Assembly: GCA_022425325.1 (NCBI GenBank)
Contig: JAKMFW010000030.1
Coordinates: 1 to 64,000, forward strand
Direction: 5' to 3'
DNA from: Acidimicrobiales bacterium
GTDB taxonomy: Bacteria > Actinomycetota > Acidimicrobiia > Acidimicrobiales > Aldehydirespiratoraceae
Length of the DNA stretch: 64,000 bases
Shown: positions 8,390 to 16,809 of the stretch, in pieces
How the letters are laid out: every line of letters begins with the position of its first letter
Position numbering within the stretch: the first letter of the stretch is position 1
Program-made: the position numbers and the translations under genes
Notes under the pieces: generated by a model
What the model saw: only the letters and a program-made list of their open reading frames with translations
Database searches by the model: none
What the model was told of the DNA's origin: nothing

Positions 8390-9562
8390 ATGGCTGACGT
8401 GAAACTGGACAAGATTACCAAAATCTATCCCAATGGCTTCCAGGCGGTATCAGAGCTTTCTCTGGACCTGATCGAAGGTGAGTTCTTGGTACTCGTGGGT
8501 CCATCGGGCTGCGGCAAATCCACCACGCTCCGAATGATTGCAGGGCTTGAGGAGATCAGTGGTGGCGACCTCTTTGTCGGTGAGCGGCGAGTGAACGATG
8601 TCCTTCCGAAAGACCGCGATATCGCCATGGTGTTCCAGAACTATGCGCTCTACCCGCAAATGACAGTCGCCGAGAACATCGGGTTCCCGCTTCGGCTTCG
8701 CAAAGTGCGCAAGGCTGACCGCAGAACAAAGGTCGAGGAAGCAGCGCGAATTCTGGAACTTACCGAACAGCTCCACAAGAAGCCCGGGAAGCTATCTGGC
8801 GGTCAGCGCCAGCGGGTAGCTATGGGTCGTGCGATCGTTCGTCAGCCCTCACTATTCCTCATGGACGAACCGCTCTCAAACCTCGATGCCAAGCTCAGAG
8901 TTCAGATGCGCGGCGACATCGCAAGTATCCAGCGCGAGCTAGGTGTGACGACGTTCTACGTCACCCATGACCAGGTGGAGGCGATGACCATGGGCGACCG
9001 GGTCGCCGTAATCAAGGACGGTTATCTCCAGCAAGTCGCCTCGCCCGAATCGCTTTACGAAGAACCAGACAACGTATTCGTTGCCGCCTTCATCGGCTCA
9101 CCTTCAATGAATCTCTTCGAGGGGGTCGTGTGGGAGGACGGCGACCAGCTCGCGGTTGACTTCGGCGACCAACACTTAGCGTTGGACCCAGGGTTACTAA
9201 GCACGAGACCGGCCTTGCGCGGTTACATCGGAAAGCCGGTCGTAGTTGGGATACGGCCGGAAGATATGGAGGACGCCGCAGTCGTCTCGGCTCACCCGGC
9301 TGATCAGCGTATCAGCGTCAAAATTGACGTCCGTGAGGCACTAGGAGCCGAGACGGTCATGCACTTTCGGCTTGCGGCGAATCCGGTCGACAGCGGAGAC
9401 CCTGACGCGCTGGACGAACTCGGCAGCGAGAACGAGAGTCGTTGCACGGCACGTTTCAGCCCAGACAGTCGTGTCCGTGTCGGAGAGCACACCCAGGTGA
9501 ACGTCGCTACCGAGAAGATGCACTTTTTCGATATGGCGACCCATGTTGCCATCCGTTCGTGA
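8390..9562 (+). CDS. Sugar ABC transporter ATP-binding protein (MsmK/UgpC/MalK family)
   Basis: This 390-aa ATPase energises the CUT1 importer. Walker A is at 37-45 (GPSGCGKST), the LSGGQ signature at 135-139, Walker B ends in D159-E160 (LMDEP), and the switch histidine is H193 (VTHDQ). A C-terminal OB-like/TOBE regulatory domain (about 235-390) is typical of MalK. I preferred ATG 8390 because a GGAG-like site precedes it and the protein then begins in the family register (MADVKLDKITKIYP). An in-frame start at 8327 would add 21 residues of unlikely sequence. The 285 bp between galM and this gene hold no convincing gene and may contain its own promoter. Confidence 0.93.
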   Translation: MADVKLDKITKIYPNGFQAVSELSLDLIEGEFLVLVGPSGCGKSTTLRMIAGLEEISGGDLFVGERRVNDVLPKDRDIAMVFQNYALYPQMTVAENIGFPLRLRKVRKADRRTKVEEAARILELTEQLHKKPGKLSGGQRQRVAMGRAIVRQPSLFLMDEPLSNLDAKLRVQMRGDIASIQRELGVTTFYVTHDQVEAMTMGDRVAVIKDGYLQQVASPESLYEEPDNVFVAAFIGSPSMNLFEGVVWEDGDQLAVDFGDQHLALDPGLLSTRPALRGYIGKPVVVGIRPEDMEDAAVVSAHPADQRISVKIDVREALGAETVMHFRLAANPVDSGDPDALDELGSENESRCTARFSPDSRVRVGEHTQVNVATEKMHFFDMATHVAIRS

Positions 9563-9737
9563 ATACAAGAACAGCTCTCGTGTTCACCAACCCTGCCTTT
9601 GTCGCGAGCAACCGTAAATTCCGAAATTGCGGCAGTCCGGTGCACGGCTCATGTTGTGCGGCCAGGTTGACAGAATTGTCACCGCCGCCGCTTCGCCGCG
9701 CGCCCTCACACGTCTTCGCAACCGTTCGGATTGCGCC

Positions 9738-10547
9738 GTGATTGTTGTAATCAACGGAGGCACCCAAGGGCTTGGTGAGGCAGTCGCGCGGAGTCTCGTG
9801 AGTCAGGGCGTAGCCACCGGTCTCGCCCTGTGCGGCCGGTCCAGTGATCGAGGGCAACGGCTCGCGGCTGAACTAACTGGGTCGGGCACCCCGACCATAT
9901 TTTTGCAGGCTGACATGTACGACGCCGAAGCGCCGCAGGCCATCGTCGACGCAGCCATTGCTGAGTTTGGGACCCTCGGCGGCGTGGTCAATGTCGCTGC
10001 CACTACAACGCGGGCGACGCTCTTTGAGGACACGGCTGAGCACGTCGACCGCCACATGTTGCTCAACGTCCGGGCACCGTACCTGTTGATCCAAGCCGCA
10101 GCGCGGGTCATGGTCGAGCAAGGTGTGCCAGGATCGATCGTCAATGTTGGTTCCACCAGTGGTCACGGCGGGCAGACCAAGCTCACCGCCTACGCAATGT
10201 CCAAAGGTGCGATGTCGGTGATGACAAAGAACTTGGCCTTCGGTTTGATGCAGCACCGGATACGAGTAAACCAAGTGAACCCAGGATGGATGGAGACTGA
10301 GTCCGAGCACCGCACTCAGGTCGAACAGGATGGAGCCCCGGAGAACTGGCTTGAACTCGCCAGACCGTCGAGGCCGTTGGGTCGACTGGTGCAGCCGGGT
10401 GAGGTTGCCAACGCAATCGTCTATTGCCTCTCACCCGCCTCAGGACTCATGACCGGTAACTGCATCGACGTCGATCAATCGGTCCAGGGGGCTGGCGATC
10501 CACCGCTCCCCTCGGCAGAAGATACAGTTCACCCCTCCCCGGGCTGA
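9738..10547 (+). CDS. SDR-family NAD(P)-dependent oxidoreductase
   Basis: This is a classical short-chain dehydrogenase of about 269 aa. The Rossmann motif (NGGTQGLGEA) lies at the extreme N-terminus, the catalytic YxxxK is in TAYAMSKGAM, and NPGWMETE matches the PG region after the active site. The usual NNAG is replaced by NVAA. I chose GTG 9738 because the cofactor motif must begin close to the start; no clear ribosome site is visible. It is the last gene of the sugar cluster and could oxidise a released monosaccharide (galactose or glucose dehydrogenase-like), but substrate cannot be read from sequence. Confidence 0.82.
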   Translation: MIVVINGGTQGLGEAVARSLVSQGVATGLALCGRSSDRGQRLAAELTGSGTPTIFLQADMYDAEAPQAIVDAAIAEFGTLGGVVNVAATTTRATLFEDTAEHVDRHMLLNVRAPYLLIQAAARVMVEQGVPGSIVNVGSTSGHGGQTKLTAYAMSKGAMSVMTKNLAFGLMQHRIRVNQVNPGWMETESEHRTQVEQDGAPENWLELARPSRPLGRLVQPGEVANAIVYCLSPASGLMTGNCIDVDQSVQGAGDPPLPSAEDTVHPSPG

Positions 10548-11108
10548 AGGGGCGCGTCTTGGACACCCACCGCCCCGCATCTGGTGGAGAGGTTCTATGA
10601 GTGAGACTTCGTTTTTTTGGGACCGCGCTGCGCAACAATCCTGAGGACGTTCAAGACACCGGATGACCGTTCAAGCCTGCCCAGGTCACTCAACCACAGC
10701 TTGGCCGGCCGAACAGTTCCAGCTCCACAACGCAATTGCACCAAGCCCCCCTACCCGGCCGCCTACTCAAGGCGGCAGAGCCCAGTCGAAGCTTGCAGCG
10801 GCGTCGGGCCAGCAGCATCAGGCCGAAGCCGGGTGCTCTCGCAATGCAAATAGGGTTGACGTCGACTCACAAGCAGCAGATCGGCGCCCATTGGTGGAGC
10901 CTTTGTCCCAGTAAGGGAGGTAAGCCCAGAGCGCCGCTGAGCGATCGCGCCGACCGATGGAGACGACTACACGAGTGGCTGGGGCCGACGATTCACCCGA
11001 CGCGTCCCCGCGCCGGCAACCGAACACGCGCTCTATGGCGTGCCCCCGGAGCGGCGTGAGGCTGCGGATCCGTACTCTGATCGTTTCCACACTCGAATAG
11101 CGAGACGT
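10548..11108. other. Gene-free junction between sugar cluster and ECF transporter operon
   Basis: These 561 bp separate convergent genes. Short open frames exist but none has a recognisable protein, a ribosome site or the expected codon pattern. A perfect 6-bp hairpin, GCCGCC (10758-10763) and GGCGGC (10771-10776) with a 7-base loop, is present. A T7 run lies at 10612-10618. No tRNA, integrase or transposase remnant is recognisable. Base composition changes across this stretch, from the less GC-rich sugar cluster to the GC-rich remainder, so this is the likely edge of an acquired segment. Confidence 0.5.
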
Positions 11109-11840
11109 CTAAAACCGATACCCAAAGGGCAGCGCAAGTCGGTGTTGGGTGAGCAAGTCAGAATCGGCAAGGAGCGCTCGAGTTTGCATGTCGACGGCGA
11201 TTTTGCCCTCGTCGAGGACGAGCGACCGGGCACACGTGGCCAGCGCAAACGGAAGATCGTGGGTGACTACCAGCTGGGTCTGAGGAAGCGACGAGAGAAG
11301 GCCCGCCAACTCGTGACGCCCAAGCGGATCGATCCCCGAAGTGGGTTCGTCGAGCACGAGAATCTCCGGATTCATCGAGAGCACCGACGCCACGGCTGCC
11401 CGGCGTTGCTCACCCCCGCTCAGGTGGTGAGGTGCATGCTCTGCAAGTCCGGCGGCGCCGACGTCATCGAGGGCTTGCTCGACGCGACGAGCGATCTCCA
11501 CAGCGTCAAGACCCAGGTTCGCCGGACCGAAGGCGACGTCGTCGCGGACCCGGTGCATGAAGAGTTGATCATTCGGATCCTGGAAGATGAGGCCGACTCG
11601 GCGTCGGATCTCAGCGAGCGTTTCGTCCCCCAAAACGACTCCACTGATCACGATTTCGCCCCGCTGAGCGCGGAGCAGCCCGTTGAGGTGCAGCGCCAGT
11701 GTCGTCTTTCCTGAGCCGTTGGGGCCGAGGAGTGCGACCCGTTCGCCGGCTTCGATCGTGATGTCGAGGCCATCGAAGACCGGGTGGTGTTCGCCCGGGT
11801 ACGTGAAGGCAAGGTCTTTGACGACAACCGTGGCGCTCAC
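11109..11840 (-). CDS. cbiO: Cobalt/nickel ECF transporter ATPase
   Basis: This is the energy-coupling ATPase of a group I ECF transporter, 243 aa from the GTG that overlaps the cbiQ stop (GTGA). Walker A (GPNGSGKTT), the Q-loop (FQDPNDQLF, typical of CbiO), the signature LSGGEQRR and Walker B (ILVLDEPTSGID) are all visible, followed by the H-loop (VVTHDLPF). It works with CbiQ and CbiM at the cytoplasmic membrane to import Co2+ or Ni2+. A longer reading frame extends upstream into cbiQ, but the overlap start gives the normal N-terminus (SATVVVKDLAFTYPG). Confidence 0.92.
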   Translation of the reverse strand: MSATVVVKDLAFTYPGEHHPVFDGLDITIEAGERVALLGPNGSGKTTLALHLNGLLRAQRGEIVISGVVLGDETLAEIRRRVGLIFQDPNDQLFMHRVRDDVAFGPANLGLDAVEIARRVEQALDDVGAAGLAEHAPHHLSGGEQRRAAVASVLSMNPEILVLDEPTSGIDPLGRHELAGLLSSLPQTQLVVTHDLPFALATCARSLVLDEGKIAVDMQTRALLADSDLLTQHRLALPFGYRF

Positions 11841-12607
11841 GTCAGCCCCACGATCGTGAAGCCGACCAGGGAAACCACCGCCGGGACCGCCGCGAGTAGC
11901 CAATCGTTCCGCGTCGTGCTGGCTTCGCTGAAGGTCGGCATCGTGCCGGTGAATCCCCGCGCCGCCATGGCGTCGTGGACCCGCTCGCCGCGTTCATAAG
12001 TCCGGACGAACAGTGCCCCTGCGGACGATGCCAGCGGACGGTTTTGCCAAAGCCACCGCGGGTTGTAGGCCCGTGCCGCCATCGCCCGTCGCATCCGGCC
12101 GAACTCGTCGACCATCAGGTCGAGGTAGCGGAACATGAAACCGATGATGGCGACGACTGCCGCTGGCACCCGCAGGCGGCTTAAGCCCGTCAGAAGTTCC
12201 GGGATTGGGGTCGTCGCAGTCACCGCAATGCTTGCGGCCCCACCGAGCGTCGCTTTCGCCAGCACATTCCAACTCGCCCACAGCCCGTCGATCGACAGGC
12301 TGATTCCGAGTACGGAGGTCGTCTCGCCGTCTCCGATGAACGGGAACAGGAAGGCGAAGGCCACGAAGGGCAGAATCGCCGCAAGGCGGCCCAGCACAAC
12401 TCGAGGTGTGAGGCGGGCCACGACCAACACGCCGAGGAGCACGGCCGCGTCAACGGCGAACGCGAGTACCCACTGACGGGGCGTGATCGCCACGGTGATG
12501 ACGAAGCCGAGCAGGCCGAGGAGTTTGGCCTCGGGTGCTATGCGGTGAATCGGGCTCGTGCCATGGACATGTAGATGCCGATGATCGAACACTCCTGGGC
12601 TGCTCAT
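11837..12607 (-). CDS. cbiQ: Cobalt/nickel ECF transporter transmembrane T component
   Basis: This is the coupling membrane subunit (EcfT/CbiQ), 256 aa, with about five to six membrane segments. It carries two cytoplasmic coupling helices with the characteristic Ala-Arg-Gly-like motifs (AMAARAYNP and DAMAARGF) that contact the ATPase. Its ATG overlaps the cbiM stop (ATGA), and its own stop overlaps cbiO (GTGA), so the three genes form a translationally coupled operon. The substrate is set by CbiM. Confidence 0.92.
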   Translation of the reverse strand: MSSPGVFDHRHLHVHGTSPIHRIAPEAKLLGLLGFVITVAITPRQWVLAFAVDAAVLLGVLVVARLTPRVVLGRLAAILPFVAFAFLFPFIGDGETTSVLGISLSIDGLWASWNVLAKATLGGAASIAVTATTPIPELLTGLSRLRVPAAVVAIIGFMFRYLDLMVDEFGRMRRAMAARAYNPRWLWQNRPLASSAGALFVRTYERGERVHDAMAARGFTGTMPTFSEASTTRNDWLLAAVPAVVSLVGFTIVGLT

Positions 12608-13602
12608 GGTCGGGGCGAGGGTGCAGGTCGAAGCCGACGTTGAGCCGAGGCCATTCCCCAGCCGACGGTAAGGGTGAGAAGCACCCCGGTCGACCCCGCA
12701 ACGGCGAGGCTCAGCCCCTCGTTGTCGAGGCCTCGGGTCGCATAGTCGGCGAAGAGGCCGCCGGCGAAGGGTTGGGCCTCAGCCGTGTCGGCGAAGCCCG
12801 TGTCCTCGGCAACTCGCTCAAGGCCGTCTGGATCCCCGGCGGCGAACTGGCTGATGGCCGTAGCGAGCACGAGCGCAACAAGCACGGCGCCAATGGCAAA
12901 CGTACGGTTTGCGACCCGACGCTGGCCGGCGAGCTGAGTCGGGGAGAGGTCGGCGGCTCCCACGACGAGATCGGGGCGTGACGCCATGACCGCAGCGACG
13001 ACGAGGCCGGTGATGACCGCCTCCCCGACGCCGATCAGCACATGGACACCGACCATCGCCCCGAAGACGGTGTCGAAGGCAACCGGGGCCGTGGCTCCGA
13101 AAAGCCATTGCAGCGAGAAAGCCATGGAGGACAACACGACGGAGACGCCCGCCGCCAACGCGCCAGCACCCACGACCCCGCCCACGTTGCGAGGGAGGAG
13201 GCGACGGAACCCCCGGAACAGTGCCCAGCCGGCGAAGGCCGGCACGACCGCCATGTTGACCGTGTTGTAGCCGAGCGCAGTGAGGCCGCCGTCGGCGAAG
13301 ACGAGCGCTTGAACGACGACGACGATCGCCACCACCAGCGACCCGACCCACGGGCCGAGCAGGATCGCCGCGAGCGCGCCACCGAGCAGGTGGCCGGTCG
13401 TGCCCGAGGCCACCGGGAAATTCACCATCTGGGCAGCGAAGATGAATGCTGCGCACACGCCGGCGAGCGGCACACGGCGATCGCCCAATTCGACCTCACT
13501 GGCACGCAATGCCTTGCCCAACACGATCGCTGCAACGATCGCCATGGCGGCAGCAACAGACGGGTCGAGGAAGCCATCGGGGGCATGCATTCCTACGATC
13601 AA
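12604..13602 (-). CDS. cbiM: Cobalt/nickel ECF transporter substrate component CbiM with C-terminal PDGLE (CbiN-like) domain
   Basis: This is a metal-selective S component, a membrane protein with about seven helices. The conserved N-terminal metal-binding sequence MHAPDGFLDP starts at 13590; in this family Met1 and His2 themselves bind the ion. A TTG four codons upstream (13602) has GGAGG eight bases before it, whereas the ATG at 13590 has AGGA too close, so translation may start at TTG and be trimmed. The last 110 residues, with an extra helix pair and an extracytoplasmic loop, resemble the PDGLE/CbiN domain, explaining the absence of a separate cbiN. Substrate is Co2+ or Ni2+; sequence alone does not decide between them. 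Confidence 0.88.
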   Translation of the reverse strand: MIVGMHAPDGFLDPSVAAAMAIVAAIVLGKALRASEVELGDRRVPLAGVCAAFIFAAQMVNFPVASGTTGHLLGGALAAILLGPWVGSLVVAIVVVVQALVFADGGLTALGYNTVNMAVVPAFAGWALFRGFRRLLPRNVGGVVGAGALAAGVSVVLSSMAFSLQWLFGATAPVAFDTVFGAMVGVHVLIGVGEAVITGLVVAAVMASRPDLVVGAADLSPTQLAGQRRVANRTFAIGAVLVALVLATAISQFAAGDPDGLERVAEDTGFADTAEAQPFAGGLFADYATRGLDNEGLSLAVAGSTGVLLTLTVGWGMASAQRRLRPAPSPRP

Positions 13603-13688
13603 CGACGCCACCTCCTGCGTGCACACCAGCCGCGAGCAACGTATGTCCGTCGTTCGGCCTACTGCAACTCGTTCGCAATAGCGTAGCG
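13603..13688. promoter_or_regulatory. Divergent promoter region between cbiM and the Fur-family regulator
   Basis: The 86-bp gap must hold both promoters. It contains imperfect inverted sequences such as TGCAACTCGTTCGCA (about 13662-13676), reminiscent of a Fur-family palindrome, but not a clean match to the published Fur, Zur or Nur boxes. Binding of the neighbouring Fur-family protein here is likely from the gene arrangement but not shown. Confidence 0.35.
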
Positions 13689-14135
13689 ATGGCCACTTCT
13701 GCCTACCCTGTCGGCGTGGATCTCGAGGTCGAGCTGCGCACCCACGGGTATCGGGTCACCACCGCTCGCCGAGTGGTCTGGGATGTCCTCTCCGCGGCCG
13801 GCGACCATCTCACCGCGCCGTCGATCACGAGCCGGGTGCATGCTGTCGATCCGTCGATCAACGGCGCCTCGGTGTACCGGGCCCTCACGCTCTTCGCCGA
13901 ACTCGGACTCGTACGGGAATCCCGTTACGAGGATGCGTCGACCTGGGAGCCCTTCCACGACGACGCCGCCATCCACCTCGTGTGCTCTGAATGCGGCCAG
14001 GTGATGCACCACGACACCGAACTCGTGCCGCGCCTGCGGCGTGCCATCCAAGTCGCCACCGACTTCGCACCCGACGAGATCGACGTGCGCGTGTCAGGGC
14101 GTTGCGGTCACTGCCCAGCGGAGTCGCCGGCCTGA
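13689..14135 (+). CDS. Fur-family metal-responsive transcriptional regulator
   Basis: The protein is 148 aa from ATG 13689, the usual Fur length. It has an N-terminal winged helix (LRTHGYRVTTARRVVWDVL, then ASVYRALTLFAELGLV) and a C-terminal dimerisation domain with both structural-zinc CxxC pairs (CSECG and CGHC). The metal-site histidine cluster is present (WEPFHDDAAIHL, MHHDTE). It is transcribed divergently from the cbiMQO operon, so it is probably the metal sensor that represses that operon, as Nur does in Streptomyces. It could instead be a Zur or Fur paralogue. A longer frame upstream overlaps cbiM and is not the start. Confidence 0.88.
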   Translation: MATSAYPVGVDLEVELRTHGYRVTTARRVVWDVLSAAGDHLTAPSITSRVHAVDPSINGASVYRALTLFAELGLVRESRYEDASTWEPFHDDAAIHLVCSECGQVMHHDTELVPRLRRAIQVATDFAPDEIDVRVSGRCGHCPAESPA

Positions 14136-14157
14136 GCTCGGATCACGGCGGCGGCGC

Positions 14158-15300
14158 TCACGAGGCGGCACCCACGCGGCGATCGATGTGATCCACCATG
14201 GCAGCAAGCCCCTCGTCGAGGCCGCGCCGACCGGAACCGAGACGGAAGCGGTCGGGGAATGACGGTCCGACCTCCGACCGGTAGATCGTCGAAGGCAGCA
14301 GCAACACGCCCGCCTCCTCGACGAGGCGCCGACAGAACTCCTCGACGCCCTCGGCCCCGAGATAGCGGGGGAAGCCCATGCAGGAACCATCAGGCCGCTG
14401 CCACTCGAACAACCCATCGAAGCGATCGAAGAAGGCATCCCACTTCGGAAGGTTCTCATCGATGATCGCATTGTTGCGCCCAATGATCGCTTGGCGGTTC
14501 TCGAGCGCAATGATCGAAAGCCGTTCGCTGGGAGCGGCGTTGCAGATCGAGAGGTAGTGCTTCATCCGCTCCATTCGCGACAGCACCTCCGTGTCATGCG
14601 AGGCAATCCACCCCAGTCGGAGGCCCGGTAGCCCGTAGGCCTTCGACATCACGTTGAGGGACAGCCCCTTCTCGTAGACGTCGGCCACGAAGGGGAGATG
14701 CTCCGTTCCGGTCGGTCCGAGTCCGTGGAAGATCTCGTCGTGAAGAAGATGCAGTCCGTGATGTCGACACAGCTCGATCAGGGCGTCGTAACGCTCCCGA
14801 TCGAGGATCGCTCCCGTCGGGTTGTGCGGGAAATTGATCGTGACGAGTTTGGTACTCGGGCGGACTGCGGCGGCGACACGGTCGACGTCGAGCGACCAGC
14901 CGTCATCGGGATCGAGCGGAACGCCGGTGGCGTGGCAGATGGCTGAGGGCAGTGATTCGTGGCTCTGGTAGTTGGGTGTCACCACCACGGCATGGCTCTC
15001 GGCGTCGAGGAGCACATTGTTCGCCGCGAAGATGCCCTCGCTCGCTCCCGCAAACCCAAGGACCTGGTTCGCTGAGATCGTGTCGTACGTCGCCGCAATC
15101 GCCTCTCGGAGATCCGGAGCACCCCAGGTTTCCGTGTAACCGAGCCACAGATTCTCGAACGCGTCGCGCTGAGCCGCAGTTCCGAAGGCGAGAAGCTCCC
15201 GCATCGACATCGCCTCGGCATCGGATGCCGTCAAATGATGTTCGGCTGTGAACTCCCACCGTGCGAAGTGGGTCTCGAGCCGGAAGTCGGGCAGGCGCAT
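14158..15300 (-). CDS. PLP-dependent aminotransferase class I/II
   Basis: This is a 380-aa fold-type I PLP enzyme. The NPTG loop (FPHNPTGAI), the Asp that contacts the pyridine nitrogen (LLHDEIFHG) and the PLP lysine motif (MSKAYGLPGLRLGW) are visible. The ATG at 15300 was chosen because the frame upstream overlaps the preceding gene and has no homologous feel. It lies 22 bp behind the PhyH dioxygenase gene on the same strand, so the two are probably one operon and may act on the same amino-acid-like substrate. The exact substrate is unknown; resemblance to class I aminotransferases does not separate transamination from related PLP chemistry. Confidence 0.85.
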   Translation of the reverse strand: MRLPDFRLETHFARWEFTAEHHLTASDAEAMSMRELLAFGTAAQRDAFENLWLGYTETWGAPDLREAIAATYDTISANQVLGFAGASEGIFAANNVLLDAESHAVVVTPNYQSHESLPSAICHATGVPLDPDDGWSLDVDRVAAAVRPSTKLVTINFPHNPTGAILDRERYDALIELCRHHGLHLLHDEIFHGLGPTGTEHLPFVADVYEKGLSLNVMSKAYGLPGLRLGWIASHDTEVLSRMERMKHYLSICNAAPSERLSIIALENRQAIIGRNNAIIDENLPKWDAFFDRFDGLFEWQRPDGSCMGFPRYLGAEGVEEFCRRLVEEAGVLLLPSTIYRSEVGPSFPDRFRLGSGRRGLDEGLAAMVDHIDRRVGAAS

Positions 15301-15322
15301 GCAGCGAACCCTAGGCGGGAGA

Positions 15323-16210
15323 TCAGACCGCGTCTGGCCCGGTACCGCTGGCTGTTGCCCTCTCGAACAGCCGTTCCGGAGGCGCGAGCTCCACCCCTTG
15401 ACCAGGCGCACCGGGCGTCGAGTAGAAACCGGGCACCGGACCGCCCAGCGTGTAGCCCATCAGAGCCCGCAGCTCGGGGTCGAGCCCCTTGGCGATCTCG
15501 GGTGGACACGACAGGTACTGGTTCTCCTCCTGTCGCAGCCAGTTGAGGGTGTAATGGAGGAGGACACCGACGCGTTCGTGGATCGTCGTGTTCTCGCCGC
15601 CGCCGTGGAGAACGGTGCCGTTGTAGAGCAGCACGGAACCCGCCCGCATCTCGGCCGAGACGATCTCGTCGTCGTCGGCAGGCTGGCGGTCCTTCTCCCA
15701 CCGATGCGAACCAGGAACGATCCGAGTAGGGCCGTTTTCGTGGGTGAAATCGGTGAGCGCCCAGATCGTGCTGAACTGGGTTTCGACCGCTCGTGTGAGG
15801 GTCGACCCCCAGACGCCGCGATCACGATGAAGCATCTGGGCGCCTTCGCCCTGGCCGATCGCCACCGCCTGGCTGAAATGGAGCTGGTGGTGATCGCAAT
15901 ACGGCGCCAGGTACTGCGACGAGGCTGACGTCACCAGTGGGTGAGTGGCGAGCCGCCGACTTGTCGGGGAGCGAGCGATCAGCGCGCCGATTCGTTTGGT
16001 CCTGAAGCCTGCGAACGCGTTGGTGCCGCTGTCGCACGCCTCAAGGTAGGGGCGCAGTTCCGCCTCCAGCGTGGTGAGGGTCTCAGTGTCGAGCAGATTG
16101 TCGACGATCACGCCGCCGTGCTCGTCGATCGCGTCGCAGATGGCGTCGGGCGACGTGTTCGCCGGGAGGTGCAGAAGATCACTCACGTCGCGGTTGTAGC
16201 AGGGCGACAC
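15323..16210 (-). CDS. Phytanoyl-CoA dioxygenase (PhyH) family Fe(II)/2-oxoglutarate oxygenase
   Basis: The protein is 295 aa from GTG 16210; a second GTG at 16186 would remove eight residues and is equally possible. The iron triad is visible as H118-x-D120 (MLHRDRG) and the distal H192 (LHGGGENT). The family normally hydroxylates small molecules, acyl-CoAs or amino-acid derivatives, and bacterial members are common in natural-product and ectoine-type pathways. It is cytoplasmic, with no signal peptide. It is the first gene of a pair with the downstream aminotransferase, which suggests hydroxylation coupled to amino-group chemistry. That is inference. Confidence 0.85.
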   Translation of the reverse strand: MSPCYNRDVSDLLHLPANTSPDAICDAIDEHGGVIVDNLLDTETLTTLEAELRPYLEACDSGTNAFAGFRTKRIGALIARSPTSRRLATHPLVTSASSQYLAPYCDHHQLHFSQAVAIGQGEGAQMLHRDRGVWGSTLTRAVETQFSTIWALTDFTHENGPTRIVPGSHRWEKDRQPADDDEIVSAEMRAGSVLLYNGTVLHGGGENTTIHERVGVLLHYTLNWLRQEENQYLSCPPEIAKGLDPELRALMGYTLGGPVPGFYSTPGAPGQGVELAPPERLFERATASGTGPDAV

Positions 16211-16298
16211 CCCTCGGTCGACCGAACAGGACCTTGGGCCACATCGCTCCCGCTCTGGAGAGTTCGATACGGCGGCCGGTCAGGACTACCGTCGTCGC

Positions 16299-16799
16299 AT
16301 GGGTGAGAAACAGCGTTCGCAGATCGAGATGTCCGACGCCGAGGTTCAGGACTTCCTCGAGCAGAGCCGCACCGCAACCATGGCGACGATCGGACCCGAC
16401 GGGATGCCGCACCTCGTGGCGATGTGGTTCGGACTCATCGACGGCGAGGTGTGGTTCGAGACAAAGGCCAAGTCGCAGAAGGTCGTGAACCTCCGCCGCG
16501 ACAACCGCATGACGGTGATGGTCGAAGACGGCCTCACCTACGACACCCTGCGCGGTGTTGCGCTCGAAGGGACCGCAGACGTGGTCGAGGATCCCGACGC
16601 CCTCTGGGCGCTGGGCGTGAATGTCTGGGAGCGCTACAACGGCCCGTACTCCGACGAGGTCAAGCCCTTCGTCGAAGTGATGCTCAACAAACGGGTGGCG
16701 GTCCGGTTGAACGTGAGCCGAGTGCGCTCGTGGGACCACACGAAGCTCGGGATGCCGGCGATGCCAGTCGGCGGCACGACCGCTCCTACAAGCGGCTGA
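16299..16799 (+). CDS. PPOX-class (pyridoxamine 5'-phosphate oxidase-fold) protein, probably F420-dependent
   Basis: The protein is 166 aa with the split beta-barrel fold of the PPOX superfamily. The N-terminal half (FLEQSRTATMATIGPDGMPHLV) and a central segment (FETKAKSQKVVNLRRDNR) match the pattern seen in mycobacterial Rv1155-type proteins, which bind F420. It could be a reductase or an F420-binding protein acting on xenobiotics. The gene is transcribed away from the PhyH gene and converges with the LLM gene, leaving a 10-bp gap. Several LLM enzymes in the window fit an F420-rich host. Confidence 0.82.
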   Translation: MGEKQRSQIEMSDAEVQDFLEQSRTATMATIGPDGMPHLVAMWFGLIDGEVWFETKAKSQKVVNLRRDNRMTVMVEDGLTYDTLRGVALEGTADVVEDPDALWALGVNVWERYNGPYSDEVKPFVEVMLNKRVAVRLNVSRVRSWDHTKLGMPAMPVGGTTAPTSG

Positions 16800-16809
16800 C
16801 GTCGCTGCC

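Noticed and set aside
10736-11059. Short open frames of about 60 to 107 codons in the junction
   Set aside because: No ribosome site, no known motif, and Arg/Pro-rich composition indicating chance frames.
13590-13700. Cobalamin riboswitch in front of cbiM
   Set aside because: The divergent gap is only 86 bp, too short for a B12 riboswitch, and I find none of its conserved boxes.
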